Positions 6,870 through 15,902 are shown, counted from the first letter of the stretch. The stretch is 25,423 nt of DNA from COE1 sp036310845 (GCA_036310845.1 JAXJRB010000070.1:1-25423), one strand, 5' to 3'. Notes: generated by a model from the sequence alone, not told the origin. Made by a program: numbers and translations.

Positions 6870-8063
6870 ATGAATATTTTAGTAATTAATTGTGGGAGTT
6901 CTTCATTAAAGTATCAATTAATCAATAGCGATACAGAGGCTGTTCTTGCAAAAGGGCTTTGCGAAAGAATCGCTATTGAAGGAAGTTTGCTTACACATAA
7001 AGCAAATGGTGGGGATAAGGTAAAGATTGAAACGCCTATGCCGAATCATACAACTGCCATTCAGTTAGTTATTGATGCATTAACAGATGCACAGCACGGT
7101 GTAATCAAATCTCTTGATGAAATAGGAGCTGTAGGACATAGAGTAGTCCATGGCGGTGAGAAATTTGCTTCCAGTGTTATTATTGATGCGGAAGTTATGA
7201 AGGCAATTGAAGAGTGTAATGAACTTGCACCATTACACAATCCGGCTAATTTAATTGGTATTAATGCTTGTAAGGAGATTATGCCAAATGTTCCTATGGT
7301 AGCAGTGTTTGACACGGCATTCCATCAGACAATGCCAGAGAAAGCATATCTTTATGGGCTTCCATATGAATATTATGAGAAGTATAAAGTAAGACGTTAT
7401 GGCTTCCATGGTACAAGCCATGATTATGTATCACAAAGAGCAGCTGATATGCTTGGTAAAAATAGAGAAGACTTAAAGATTATCGTTTGCCATTTAGGTA
7501 ATGGTGCTTCTGTTTCAGCAGTAGATCACGGTAAGTGTATTGATACTTCTATGGGACTTACTCCATTAGAAGGTCTTATCATGGGAACACGTTCCGGTGA
7601 TATGGATCCTGCAATCTGTGAATTTATCTGTCAGAAGGAAGGTATTACACCGGCTGAAATGAACAACATTCTTAATAAAAAGTCTGGTATATATGGTATG
7701 TCAGGTATTTCTTCTGACTTTAGAGATGTAGAGGCTGGTGCAATTAAGGGACAACCTCGTGCGATCGCGGCAATGGATGCATATCACTACAGAGTCGCTA
7801 AGTATATTGGTTCGTATGTAGCTGCAATGAACGGTGTAGATATTATTGCATTTACAGCAGGCGTTGGTGAGAACAGCAAAGGAGGAAGAGAAGAGATTGC
7901 TAAGTATTTAGGTTATCTTGGAACAGAAATTGACGTAGAGAAGAACAATGTCAGAGGAGAAGAGGGAATCGTATCGAAAGAAGGCAGCAAGGTAACATTA
8001 ATGGCAATTCCAACGAACGAAGAGCTTGCTATTGCAAGACAGACATTTGAATTAGTGAAATAG
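6870..8063 (+). CDS. ackA: Acetate kinase
   Basis: The 397-residue length and all family signatures fit acetate kinase, which converts acetyl phosphate and ADP to acetate and ATP in fermentative metabolism. Motifs in order: VINCGSSSLKYQL (residues 5-17), HRVVHGGEKF, VFDTAFHQTMP, YGFHGTSHDYVS with the catalytic-region histidines, CHLGNGASVSA, MGLTPLEGLIMGTRSGDMDP, and FTAGVGENS near the C-terminus. A GGGGAGG box (6856-6862) is 7 nt from the ATG. The phosphotransacetylase gene pta, often directly upstream, is absent here: ackA sits between the proS terminator and a terminator shared with the convergent chemotaxis gene. Confidence 0.98.
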   Translation: MNILVINCGSSSLKYQLINSDTEAVLAKGLCERIAIEGSLLTHKANGGDKVKIETPMPNHTTAIQLVIDALTDAQHGVIKSLDEIGAVGHRVVHGGEKFASSVIIDAEVMKAIEECNELAPLHNPANLIGINACKEIMPNVPMVAVFDTAFHQTMPEKAYLYGLPYEYYEKYKVRRYGFHGTSHDYVSQRAADMLGKNREDLKIIVCHLGNGASVSAVDHGKCIDTSMGLTPLEGLIMGTRSGDMDPAICEFICQKEGITPAEMNNILNKKSGIYGMSGISSDFRDVEAGAIKGQPRAIAAMDAYHYRVAKYIGSYVAAMNGVDIIAFTAGVGENSKGGREEIAKYLGYLGTEIDVEKNNVRGEEGIVSKEGSKVTLMAIPTNEELAIARQTFELVK

Positions 8064-8079
8064 AAATATGAAATATGTT

Positions 8080-8103
8080 AAAAGCCCACATCTGTGGGCT
8101 TTT
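8080..8103. terminator. Bidirectional terminator between ackA and the chemotaxis receptor
   Basis: An 11-bp perfect inverted repeat (AAAAGCCCACA with TGTGGGCTTTT) is flanked by A on one side and T on the other. It therefore ends transcription of ackA on the plus strand and of the receptor gene on the minus strand. Confidence 0.85.
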
Positions 8104-8114
8104 ATGTTGAAGCT

Positions 8115-9824
8115 TTATAATTGGAAAATATTAATTTGTGTTTCTAATTCTGCGGCAACGGTATTTAAATCATTTGCTTTAGAAACGATATCTTCTACAA
8201 TGGAAGCAACTTCGGATACGGCAGAAGCAGTTTGTTCTGTCGCAGCCGCATTTTCTTCGGCAATGGCAGAGAGATTGTTAACCACATCAATAACATTTTT
8301 TCTTGCAGAGTCCATTTCCACTGTTTTTTCTGAAATATTATGCATACCCTGAATAGTTTTTTCAACGCCTTTTTGTATTTCTACAAAAGCATCATCCGTA
8401 TTTATAATATGTTCGGTCTGTTGTTGAATGATTTCTTTAACCTGCTTCATGGTAGAAACAGCTTTTTCGGAGTCGGATAATAATATTTGAATGATATCAT
8501 TTATTTTACTAGCCGATTCGCTGGATTGCACAGCAAGCTTCTGAATTTCGGAAGCAACAACAGCAAAACCTCTGCCTTGTTCACCTGCTCTGGCAGCTTC
8601 AATAGAAGCATTTAGAGAAAGTAGGTTTGTTTCACTTGCAATATCATTGATAAGATTGGTTGCTTCTGCAATCTTCAAAACAGATTCATTGGTTGATTCC
8701 GTTTGTTTGGCAATAATATCAATATAATTTTCAGACTCACGATTGATGGTTCGTAGTGTAGAAATAATATTTTTTGCATTTTGATTAGCTGAATTCATAG
8801 AGCTTACAGAGTTCATAAGGGTATTAACGGTATTGCTTGTATCTTCGACCATATCACCGATTGCAATGACATTACCGGTAGCGTCTTGTGTTTCTTCCGC
8901 TTGATTGTTGGCGCTTTTTGAAATATCCATGACAGCATTACCAATCTGCTCCATTGTTTTTGAAGTTGTGGTAGCACCGGAATAAAGCGTTTCTGCAGAG
9001 CTCAAAAGAGTATTGCAGTTATTTTGTATGTTGGAAACAACTTCAGATAAAGATTGCCTCAAGGCTCCCAAGGAACGAGCCATTAGTCCGATTTCATCTT
9101 TTCTAGTGCTTAAACTTGCCTGTACACTGTTTTCGGTAAAATCCATGTTTGCAACATTTCCTGTTAGATTTGCAATTTTCATAATTGGTGAAACAACGAG
9201 AAACGTAATTAGTACACCGATAATTAGGGTGCATATCGTAAAAGCGAGAAGTAATCCAATGGTACCTTTTGTATTAATAGCAGAAATTGGACTTAATAAT
9301 TCATCTACATCGACAGTGACAACTAAAATATAGTCAGCAGTAGTATTTACATAGTAGGATGCATATTTCATGGAACCTTGAAATTCATAAGAAATAACTT
9401 CATTTTCTTTCCAAGAACCCGATTGAATATCAGAAATAACGTTTTTAACAACAATATTTTCAACTGGTTGTCCTATTTTATCAGGAGTAGGGTGAAAAAG
9501 CATAGTACCATTTGGAGAAACAATGTAAAGGTAGCTGGTTTCTAGTCCTTCCATTCCGGCACCGTCAAAAAGTGAAGTAAGATTTTCGGCGGTAAGTGCC
9601 TGTTCAGTGCCTAAAATATTCAAGCTGTCATTTAACACCATACCATACGATAAAGCTAAGTCATGTAAATAATTTTGCGAGAGTGTCGTAATTTCCTGTT
9701 TTACATTAGGTGAGTAAATAAAAATCATAATAAGTCCAGTAATGGCTATGGCAATAGCAAGAAGTGAAAGTATTTTTGTTCGAATAGAATGAATAAACGT
9801 TACCTTAGATAATGAATGATTCAT
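8115..9824 (-). CDS. Methyl-accepting chemotaxis protein with extracellular Cache-type sensor
   Basis: This 569-residue receptor passes ligand signals to the CheA/CheW array. In order: a short cytoplasmic start; a first membrane helix (about 18-37); an extracellular domain (about 38-185) with YLYIVSPNGTMLFHPTPDKIGQP features typical of single-Cache sensors; a second membrane helix (about 188-212); a HAMP linker; and the long coiled-coil signalling domain. The conserved hairpin tip is at about 400-430 (NASIEAARAGEQGRGFAVVA), and the glutamine/glutamate-rich adaptation helices follow. AGGAGG lies 6 nt before the ATG. No other chemotaxis gene is nearby, so it is an orphan receptor locus. Cache domains often bind amino acids or small organic acids; the ligand here is unknown. 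Confidence 0.95.
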   Translation of the reverse strand: MNHSLSKVTFIHSIRTKILSLLAIAIAITGLIMIFIYSPNVKQEITTLSQNYLHDLALSYGMVLNDSLNILGTEQALTAENLTSLFDGAGMEGLETSYLYIVSPNGTMLFHPTPDKIGQPVENIVVKNVISDIQSGSWKENEVISYEFQGSMKYASYYVNTTADYILVVTVDVDELLSPISAINTKGTIGLLLAFTICTLIIGVLITFLVVSPIMKIANLTGNVANMDFTENSVQASLSTRKDEIGLMARSLGALRQSLSEVVSNIQNNCNTLLSSAETLYSGATTTSKTMEQIGNAVMDISKSANNQAEETQDATGNVIAIGDMVEDTSNTVNTLMNSVSSMNSANQNAKNIISTLRTINRESENYIDIIAKQTESTNESVLKIAEATNLINDIASETNLLSLNASIEAARAGEQGRGFAVVASEIQKLAVQSSESASKINDIIQILLSDSEKAVSTMKQVKEIIQQQTEHIINTDDAFVEIQKGVEKTIQGMHNISEKTVEMDSARKNVIDVVNNLSAIAEENAAATEQTASAVSEVASIVEDIVSKANDLNTVAAELETQINIFQL

Positions 9825-9878
9825 AGATGGCCTCCTTGTTTAGATAATATGGTGTTATAAACTGTAAAATGTAATAAA

Positions 9879-9907
9879 ATTATAACATTGACAGATAATA
9901 GACACAA
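9879..9907 (-). promoter_or_regulatory. Promoter of the chemotaxis receptor gene
   Basis: On the minus strand TTGTGT (9902-9907) is followed after 17 bp by an exact TATAAT (9879-9884) with an extended TGT just before it. It resembles a housekeeping sigma-A promoter; no sigma-28-like (TAAA/GCCGATAA) site was seen. Confidence 0.7.
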
Positions 9908-9972
9908 GTATAAAAGACTAGAAGGAGACAAAAATATTTTGAAAATTGGATATTTTTATTTGTCATGGAATC

Positions 9973-9981
9973 TGTTATATT
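9973..9981 (+). promoter_or_regulatory. Extended -10 promoter of map
   Basis: TGTTATATT matches an extended -10 (TGn plus TATATT). No good -35 lies at optimal spacing. The leader would be about 50 nt. Confidence 0.5.
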
Positions 9982-10036
9982 GGAAACAGTGAGTAACATT
10001 GCAAGAAAAATCAAGTATTAATAAAGAGGAAAAGAA

Positions 10037-10909
10037 ATGATGAAATTGGGACGTAATGATGCATGCTGGTGTGGAAGCGGATTAAAATATAAAAAATGTC
10101 ATAGCAGCTTTGATGACAAGATAGAAGAGTTCCGTTTAAAAGGTGCTATTGTACCTGACAGAGAGATGATTAAGACCAAGGAGCAGATAGAAGGCATTAA
10201 GGCAAGTGCTAAGATTAATATGGAGATTCTTGACTATGTTGGAGAGCATATAAAAGCAGGTGTGACAACCGAAGAGATTAATCAGTGGGTACATGATATT
10301 ACCATAAAAAATGGTGCGATTCCTGCGCCACTTGATTATGAAGGCTTTCCAAAGAGTGTTTGTACTTCTATTAATAATGTAGTATGTCATGGTATTCCAT
10401 CAAAAGACACGGTCTTGCAGGATGGTGATATTGTGAATGTCGATGTATCAACGATATTAAATGGTTACTTTTCCGACTCTTCCCGTATGTATTGCATTGG
10501 TGAGGTTTCAGAGGAGAAGAAGAGACTGGTAGAGATTGCAAAGCAAAGCATTGAAGTAGGCTTGGAACAAGTGAAACCTTGGGGCTTCTTAGGCGATATG
10601 GGACAGGCAATCAATGATTTCGTAAGAGAAAATGGCTATACCGTAGTGCGTGAAATCGGTGGACATGGAATTGGATTAGAGTTCCACGAAGAACCTTGGG
10701 TAAGCTATGTATCGGAAAAAGGAACCGAGATGTTAATGGTTCCGGGAATGGTATTTACAATTGAGCCAATGATTAACATGGGCGCACAGGAGATTTACAT
10801 TGATGAGGAAGATGGATGGACCGTTTATACTGAGGATGGAAGTCCATCTGCTCAGTGGGAGATTCAGCTTGTTGTGACGGAAGACGGTTACGAGATTTTG
10901 TGTTGGTAA
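10037..10909 (+). CDS. map: Methionine aminopeptidase type I with N-terminal SEC-C zinc motif
   Basis: This enzyme removes the N-terminal methionine from new proteins. Residues 1-25 carry a SEC-C metal-binding motif (CWCGSGLKYKKCH, Cys 10, 12, 21, His 22), a ribosome-associating extension also seen in other Clostridia and actinobacterial forms. The catalytic pita-bread fold follows, with the metal ligands visible in NVDVS, YFSDSSRMY, GGHGIGLEFHE, FTIEPMI and WEIQLVVTE. The total of 290 residues equals the usual 250 plus the extension. GAGGA at 10026-10030 serves either of two adjacent ATGs (10037 or 10040). The gene has its own terminator and precedes cca. Confidence 0.95.
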   Translation: MMKLGRNDACWCGSGLKYKKCHSSFDDKIEEFRLKGAIVPDREMIKTKEQIEGIKASAKINMEILDYVGEHIKAGVTTEEINQWVHDITIKNGAIPAPLDYEGFPKSVCTSINNVVCHGIPSKDTVLQDGDIVNVDVSTILNGYFSDSSRMYCIGEVSEEKKRLVEIAKQSIEVGLEQVKPWGFLGDMGQAINDFVRENGYTVVREIGGHGIGLEFHEEPWVSYVSEKGTEMLMVPGMVFTIEPMINMGAQEIYIDEEDGWTVYTEDGSPSAQWEIQLVVTEDGYEILCW

Positions 10910-10914
10910 TATGG

Positions 10915-10941
10915 AAAAGGTTGCGTTTTTCGCAGCCTTTT
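10915..10941 (+). terminator. Intrinsic terminator of map
   Basis: Arms AAAAGGTTGCG (10915-10925) and CGCAGCCTTTT (10931-10941) pair with one T-G wobble around a T5 loop. The T-run is short, so some readthrough to cca is plausible. Confidence 0.7.
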
Positions 10942-10942
10942 A

Positions 10943-10951
10943 TGTTATACT
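10943..10951 (+). promoter_or_regulatory. Extended -10 promoter of cca
   Basis: TGTTATACT forms an extended -10 immediately after the map terminator. TTGCGT (10921-10926), inside the terminator stem, is a possible -35 at 19 bp. Confidence 0.5.
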
Positions 10952-10992
10952 GTCTACGGGAATCCAATATTTGAATTAAAGGAGTAACATTC

Positions 10993-12345
10993 ATGCAGAT
11001 TCAATTACCTGAAAAGGTGGAATATATTATTAATACATTAGAGGCAGCAGGCTATGAAGCGTATGCGGTAGGAGGATGCGTGCGAGATTCACTGTTAAAC
11101 AGAGAGCCGGATGACTGGGATATTACCACATCTGCAAGACCACAGCAGGTAAAAGAAGTCTTCTCAAGAACGATAGATACCGGAATCCAGCATGGAACGG
11201 TAACGGTTATGATGGGAAAGGAAGGCTTCGAAGTCACTACCTATCGTATTGATGGAGAATATGAGGACAGTCGACATCCGAAAGAGGTCATCTTTACTGC
11301 AAATCTCATAGAGGATTTAAAACGCAGAGACTTTACGATTAATGCCTTTGCCTATAATCATCGAAGCGGTATTGTAGATGCTTTTGATGGTATGACAGAT
11401 TTGAAAAATGGCATTATTCGTTGTGTTGGAGAGGCGAAGGAACGATTTACCGAGGATGCACTTCGTATGATGAGAGCAGTGCGTTTTTCGGCACAGTTAG
11501 GTTATGATATCGAGGAAAAGACGAAGGAAGCCATTGTAGAGCTTGCGCCCAATTTAAAAAACATCAGTGCTGAGAGAATACAAGTAGAGCTTGTAAAACT
11601 CTTACAATCACCACATCCGGATTACTTAAGAGTTGCTTATGAATTGGGAATGACCAAAGTGATTATGCCGGAATTTGATAAGGCAATGGAGACACCACAG
11701 AACAATCCTCATCACATGTACAATGTAGGTGAGCATTTACTTCATACCTTGTTAGAGGTAAGACCTGACCGTTCTCTTAGAATAGCAGCACTTCTTCATG
11801 ATATTGCAAAGCCGGATACCGAGACAAAAGACAGTGAAGGTATCAGTCATTTTCATGGACATGCTGAGGCAGGAGAGGAAAGAGCAGCGGTAATCTTGAG
11901 AAGGTTGAAGTTTGATAATGATACGATAAATAAGGTAAAAAAATATGTAAAGTATCATGATTATAAGATAGAAGCCACCCCTCGTGCTGTTAGAAGAGCG
12001 CTGAACAAAATAGGAAAAGAGTATTTTCAGGAAGTTTTGGAGCTAAAAAAAGCTGATATGCTCGCACAAAGTACCTATCAGCGAGAAGAAAAGGAAGAAA
12101 ATCTAACACAGGTAACCGCTATATATAAAGAAATATTGCAGAAGCAAGAATGTGTATCGTTAAAGGAACTTGTAGTTACAGGAAAAGACATTATTGAACT
12201 GGGTGTACCTCAGGGTAAACAGCTTGGTGCGGTTCTTCAAAGCTTGTTAGAAGAAGTGTTAGAGAATCCACAGCATAATACCAAAGAATATTTATCAGAA
12301 AAAGTAAAACAGATGATTGTAGAAGGACTAAAGTGCGGTTTATAA
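10993..12345 (+). CDS. cca: CCA tRNA nucleotidyltransferase with HD domain
   Basis: This enzyme adds or repairs the 3'-terminal CCA of tRNAs. The 450-residue protein has the class II nucleotidyltransferase head: AVGGCVRDSLL at residues 25-35 and the catalytic DDWDIT at 40-45 with carboxylates at about 41 and 43. The template-like RRDFTINAFAYN and the neck motif RFTEDALRMMRAVRFSAQLGY follow. A C-terminal HD domain carries AALLHDIAKP near 255-265 and HFHGHAEAGEERA. Such an HD domain is found in CCA-adding enzymes of many bacteria and is linked to phosphatase or phosphodiesterase activity in some. AAAGGAG (10978-10984) is 8 nt from the ATG. It is monocistronic with a strong terminator. Confidence 0.95.
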   Translation: MQIQLPEKVEYIINTLEAAGYEAYAVGGCVRDSLLNREPDDWDITTSARPQQVKEVFSRTIDTGIQHGTVTVMMGKEGFEVTTYRIDGEYEDSRHPKEVIFTANLIEDLKRRDFTINAFAYNHRSGIVDAFDGMTDLKNGIIRCVGEAKERFTEDALRMMRAVRFSAQLGYDIEEKTKEAIVELAPNLKNISAERIQVELVKLLQSPHPDYLRVAYELGMTKVIMPEFDKAMETPQNNPHHMYNVGEHLLHTLLEVRPDRSLRIAALLHDIAKPDTETKDSEGISHFHGHAEAGEERAAVILRRLKFDNDTINKVKKYVKYHDYKIEATPRAVRRALNKIGKEYFQEVLELKKADMLAQSTYQREEKEENLTQVTAIYKEILQKQECVSLKELVVTGKDIIELGVPQGKQLGAVLQSLLEEVLENPQHNTKEYLSEKVKQMIVEGLKCGL

Positions 12346-12358
12346 AAGATATTTCTGG

Positions 12359-12407
12359 ATTCCACCGAAGTAGAGTATAAGAAATCTACTTTGGTGGAAT
12401 TTTTTTC
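12359..12407 (+). terminator. Intrinsic terminator of cca
   Basis: A 16-bp stem (12359-12374 with 12385-12400, one G-T pair) and a 10-nt loop are followed by at least six T. Confidence 0.92.
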
Positions 12408-12459
12408 TTTTTGTGGACATAGGATAGTGTGACAGAAACTCAGTGGAGGGGATAGAATA

Positions 12460-13440
12460 GTGAATGATAGGGCAATAAGTGTATTAGAAAACTATGATAT
12501 GGAGGTGACGCGTACTTTTAAAGGGCGCGGAACCATAGTATGTGAAACAGGCAATGGCTTTCGGGTGTTAAAGGAATATAAAGGTAATACAGAAAAACTG
12601 GAATTGTTGGATTTGCTACAGGGAAATATGAGTGATGTGGTAAAAACTGACAGGATTGTCAGAAACAAAGCTGGAGAGTTGTTTTGCAAGGATACCGATG
12701 GAGTGGTATACATTGTAAAGGAGCAGATAGATGGAAGAGAGTGCAACTATAAAAGTGAGGAAGAGATTTTACATGCATTTCATATCATGGCAAAATTACA
12801 CTGCGGAATGTGTCACACTGGAAAAATGACACAAGAGTTTCCCGTTCCATATTATGTGGAAGAAATGGAAAAGCATACAAAAGAATGCAGGCATGCTAGA
12901 AATTATCTGCGCAAGTTAAAAATTAAGTCTGATTTTGAACGTGCATTATTACGGGAATATGAATATTTTATGCAAAAAGCAGAGGATATTTCAAAGCAGG
13001 CAAAGGAAGAGAATAGGGCAGAATATGAAAGGTTTGTACGAGATAATGGATTGTTTTGTCATGGAGATTTTCAATATCATAATCTTATATTTACTAAAAA
13101 AGACACATGTGTCATTAATCTAGAAAGATTTGCACATGATAGCGGAGTACGTGATTTTTATTTGCTGTTCCGAAAAATATCAGAAAAGACAGATTGGTCT
13201 GTGGATTTGGGAGAAAAGATGCTGGATGCATATCAAGCGAATCGAAGTTTTGCGCCAATAGAATTAAAGCAGTTGTATTATCGTCTTGCATATCCTGATA
13301 AATTTTGGAAAATTGTAAATTTCTATTACAATTCCAAAAAGTCGTGGATACCGGATAAAAATATGGAGAAGCTTGAGAATTTGGTAAAACAGGAAAAAGC
13401 AAAGGAGAAATTACTAAAAACATTATTTAACCAAGGATAA
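12460..13440 (+). CDS. CotS-family kinase-like protein (possible spore coat protein)
   Basis: This 326-residue protein has a small-molecule-kinase-like fold of the type used by CotS/CotI/YutH spore coat proteins and related phosphotransferases. The Brenner motif HGDFQYHN is at residues 201-208, and the metal-binding segment reads VINLERF near 218, with Asn/Glu where the usual motif has Asp (IDF). RDFYLLFRKI near 231 is the conserved helix after it. The N-terminal lobe (1-95) has beta strands with VLKEY and VYIVKEQI. Start codon is GTG at 12460, supported by GGAGGGG (12445-12451) 8 nt upstream. A sporulation role is inferred from family resemblance only. Confidence 0.75.
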   Translation: MNDRAISVLENYDMEVTRTFKGRGTIVCETGNGFRVLKEYKGNTEKLELLDLLQGNMSDVVKTDRIVRNKAGELFCKDTDGVVYIVKEQIDGRECNYKSEEEILHAFHIMAKLHCGMCHTGKMTQEFPVPYYVEEMEKHTKECRHARNYLRKLKIKSDFERALLREYEYFMQKAEDISKQAKEENRAEYERFVRDNGLFCHGDFQYHNLIFTKKDTCVINLERFAHDSGVRDFYLLFRKISEKTDWSVDLGEKMLDAYQANRSFAPIELKQLYYRLAYPDKFWKIVNFYYNSKKSWIPDKNMEKLENLVKQEKAKEKLLKTLFNQG

Positions 13441-13454
13441 TACACAAAAGCACA

Positions 13455-13483
13455 TTGCACTTTACATAAAATGTAGATATAAT
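13455..13483 (+). promoter_or_regulatory. Sigma-A promoter of the PEGA lipoprotein gene
   Basis: TTGCAC (13455-13460) and exact TATAAT (13478-13483) have a 17-bp spacer, placed about 35 bp before the TTG start at 13518. Confidence 0.75.
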
Positions 13484-13517
13484 AAATTGTGTGACAATGT
13501 GTATAAGGAGGACTATT

Positions 13518-14948
13518 TTGAAGAATAAAATACAAAAAGAAACGATAAAAAGAGTGATACAAAACAGTCTGATATTAGGGGCTATGGTTTGTATATTAGG
13601 TGGCTGTAGTTTTCTGGATCCGGGTGGGATACAGGAAAATACGGAAGCAATACATACAGGTGTAGTAACGGTATTGCCCGGAATGTATGATTCGGAAGAT
13701 ACAGCAATTGTAGTACATAAAAATACAGAAGAATCAACGATCCAGTTTCAAAATCTTGCAACGGGAAAACGTTATACTTTACAATACGATGGGGCAACAG
13801 AGATTTATGATAAGTATGATGAAGCCATGTCTTTGCAACAGGTTGAGCCAGGTAGCATTGTAACAGCTAAGTTTTATAAGCCCAAAAAGCTTTTAGCTTC
13901 CATGAAGGTAGATGGTCAGGCGTTACATTTTGCTGAGTTGGATAATTATACATTAGACAGCAAACGAGGAACCTTGTCCGTTGGAGAAACGGTATATAAT
14001 TTGAGCAATCATTTGGTTATCTTGTCAGAGGATAACATTGTAGAATTGATGGATATTAATCAGGTAGATGTTCTTTCTGTATGGGGATATAATAACCAGA
14101 TTTATAGTATTAATATTGAACAAGGGCATGGTTATCTGAGATTGCAAAATGATACCTATTTTGTGGATGGCTGGATTGAAATAGGTCAAAAGATTATCAA
14201 GAAAATTTCAGCGGATATGCTAATGGTTGTTCCGGAAGGAAAGGCAACGGTTAAGGTAAGTCATAATGGAAGTAGTGCCACACAGCAGATAACCTTTGCC
14301 AGAAATGAGGAAATGGCATGGGATTTGGGAGATGTCGAGATTACAGAAGTACAAAAGGGAAGCATTATTTTCACCTTGGACCCGTCAGATGCAAAGGTAA
14401 AAATAGATGGTAAAGAGGTAGATACTTCTTTACCGGTTGAATTAGAATATGGTGTACACAAAATGACAGTAAAAGCGGATGGGTATGATACGCTTTCTCA
14501 GTATATAAAAGTAAGAGAGCCATCCGCTAATATAGGAATTGAACTGGTAGAAAATAAAAATGCAAAAAGTCCGGATGAAAATTCAGAGCAAGAGTCATCC
14601 GACAAGAAAAAAACAAATTCTGATTCGAGTAAAGAAGAGGATAAAAAAACTTCCAAGCAAGAGAATTCTGATTCTCAAAAAGAAACATCAAAAACAGAAT
14701 CCAAGAATAAAACAACTTCAAAAGCTAATAGTAAATATCAGGTGTATATTGACTCGCCAACGGGCGTAGAGGTATATGTAGATGGTAATTATATAGGCAT
14801 TGCGCCAGTCAGTATGAACAAAGAAGTTGGTAACTTTGTAATAACTCTTCGTAAGACAGGGTATCAGACAAGAAGCTATACCGTGCAAATCGATGATGGG
14901 GACAGTGATGTAAATTATTCTTTTGCAGAATTGATGAAGCTGGATTAA
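13518..14948 (+). CDS. Lipoprotein with two PEGA domains
   Basis: I chose the TTG start at 13518 (476 residues) because a perfect AAGGAGG (13505-13511) lies 6 nt upstream. An in-frame ATG at 13491 precedes that box and has none of its own. The N-terminus is then a clean lipoprotein signal (basic QKETIKR, hydrophobic SLILGAMVCI, lipobox ILGGC with the lipidated Cys at 30). Residues 31-280 are an unassigned, mostly beta region. PEGA domain 1 spans about 281-343, a Ser/Lys/Glu/Asn-rich low-complexity linker about 348-405, and PEGA domain 2 about 407-470. PEGA domains are surface-associated beta modules, often in envelope proteins. The linker may span the cell wall. The gene has its own promoter; function is unknown. 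Confidence 0.82.
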   Translation: MKNKIQKETIKRVIQNSLILGAMVCILGGCSFLDPGGIQENTEAIHTGVVTVLPGMYDSEDTAIVVHKNTEESTIQFQNLATGKRYTLQYDGATEIYDKYDEAMSLQQVEPGSIVTAKFYKPKKLLASMKVDGQALHFAELDNYTLDSKRGTLSVGETVYNLSNHLVILSEDNIVELMDINQVDVLSVWGYNNQIYSINIEQGHGYLRLQNDTYFVDGWIEIGQKIIKKISADMLMVVPEGKATVKVSHNGSSATQQITFARNEEMAWDLGDVEITEVQKGSIIFTLDPSDAKVKIDGKEVDTSLPVELEYGVHKMTVKADGYDTLSQYIKVREPSANIGIELVENKNAKSPDENSEQESSDKKKTNSDSSKEEDKKTSKQENSDSQKETSKTESKNKTTSKANSKYQVYIDSPTGVEVYVDGNYIGIAPVSMNKEVGNFVITLRKTGYQTRSYTVQIDDGDSDVNYSFAELMKLD

Positions 14949-15073
14949 CAATTCGGCATGCATGATTTCTGCAGAATTCGTAAGAAAATGTAGTGTAATT
15001 ATTAAGCAAAAAGGCCATGGCTGGAAGTGATTCGGAATGTTTTTTGCTTGTAAGCGGAGGAAAGCAGGATAAG

Positions 15074-15838
15074 ATGAGCGAAAAATATACATTTGAAGAG
15101 TTTGTAAAGATTATAGAAATGCTTCGAAGTGAGAATGGCTGTCCTTGGGATAGAGAACAGACACATGAAAGTCTGCGTTCTTGCATGATGGAGGAAGCGG
15201 CGGAGCTATTAGGAGCCATTCGTATCTATAATCAGACTGGAAATGCAGAGAATATGCAAGAGGAGCTTGGAGATATTTTGTTACAGGCTGTTATGCATAG
15301 TGTGATAGCCGCAGAAGAAGGACTTTTTACAATAGAGGACGTCATAGGTGGAATCAGCAAGAAAATGATACGTAGACATCCTCATGTTTTTTCAGGCCAG
15401 AATATAGAAGGAACAGAAGCTCTTTTGGAAAATTGGGAAGAGATTAAAAAGCAGGAAAAAGAGGGGAAAACTTGGATAACATCACCGCTTCGCGAGATTC
15501 CGGCAGAACTGCCTTCCTTGACCAGAGGGGTAAAGGTGGCAAAAAAGTTGGATAAGCTATCTCAATATTATGATGTGAATACGGGTGAAAGCCCAGTGCC
15601 AAAAGATAATGAGCTTGGGACTTTGCTCGTGGAAACGAGTCAGAAGGTGCAACAGCTTTTGCAGAATACCAATCAGGAAAGCGGAAAGAGGAAGCAGGAG
15701 TTATCGGAAATGATAACGATAATGCTTCGTTCTATTAGTCAATTAGCCTATCGAGCAGGCTTGCAACCAGAGCAGTTAATGTATGATGATATCGAAGCGT
15801 TAATTGCTCAAATGGATGAAAAAATAAATAAAAAATAG
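15074..15838 (+). CDS. mazG: MazG-family nucleoside triphosphate pyrophosphohydrolase
   Basis: MazG enzymes hydrolyse (d)NTPs to monophosphates and clean the nucleotide pool. The 254-residue product shows the all-alpha NTPase core: NGCPWDREQTHESLR (21-35), the metal-binding MMEEAAELLGAI (38-49) and EELGDILLQ (63-71), then KMIRRHPHVF. The C-terminal 130 residues form the second, more divergent half. The methylase domain fused in B. subtilis YabN is absent. I chose the ATG at 15074, which has a CAGGA box 5 nt away and GGAGG at 15056-15060. An in-frame ATG at 15017 would add 19 residues but has only a badly spaced AAGG. It opens the conserved cluster with hup and rqcP. Confidence 0.93.
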   Translation: MSEKYTFEEFVKIIEMLRSENGCPWDREQTHESLRSCMMEEAAELLGAIRIYNQTGNAENMQEELGDILLQAVMHSVIAAEEGLFTIEDVIGGISKKMIRRHPHVFSGQNIEGTEALLENWEEIKKQEKEGKTWITSPLREIPAELPSLTRGVKVAKKLDKLSQYYDVNTGESPVPKDNELGTLLVETSQKVQQLLQNTNQESGKRKQELSEMITIMLRSISQLAYRAGLQPEQLMYDDIEALIAQMDEKINKK

Positions 15839-15867
15839 AAAATATCCCAAAAAAAAGGTATTTTTCC

Positions 15868-15896
15868 TTGACAAAGAAAGGTAATTCGCCTATAAA
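15868..15896 (+). promoter_or_regulatory. Strong sigma-A promoter of hup
   Basis: Exact TTGACA (15868-15873), 17-bp spacer and TATAAA (15891-15896). This fits the high expression expected of HU. Transcription would start near 15903, leaving a leader of about 130 nt. Confidence 0.85.
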
Positions 15897-15902
15897 TAGA
15901 TA

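Noticed and set aside
12418..12426. Sigma-K-like -10 (CATAGGATA) before the CotS-like gene
   Set aside because: It matches CATAnnnTA but the expected AC at the -35 position is absent; too little to call as a promoter.
13491..13517. ATG start at 13491 for the PEGA lipoprotein
   Set aside because: It lies upstream of the perfect AAGGAGG box; the TTG at 13518 is correctly spaced and gives a clean lipoprotein signal.
14951..14979. Hairpin after the PEGA lipoprotein gene as terminator
   Set aside because: AATTCGGCA pairs imperfectly with TGCAGAATT and no T-run follows.
14973..14989. Possible further remnant of the dispersed element (AGAATTCGTAAGAAA)
   Set aside because: Only about 15 bases resemble hairpin 1, with a missing base and no flanking element sequence or upstream terminator.
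15017..15073. Upstream ATG for mazG
   Set aside because: The extra 19 residues are not MazG-like and the only purine tract is 2 nt from that ATG.
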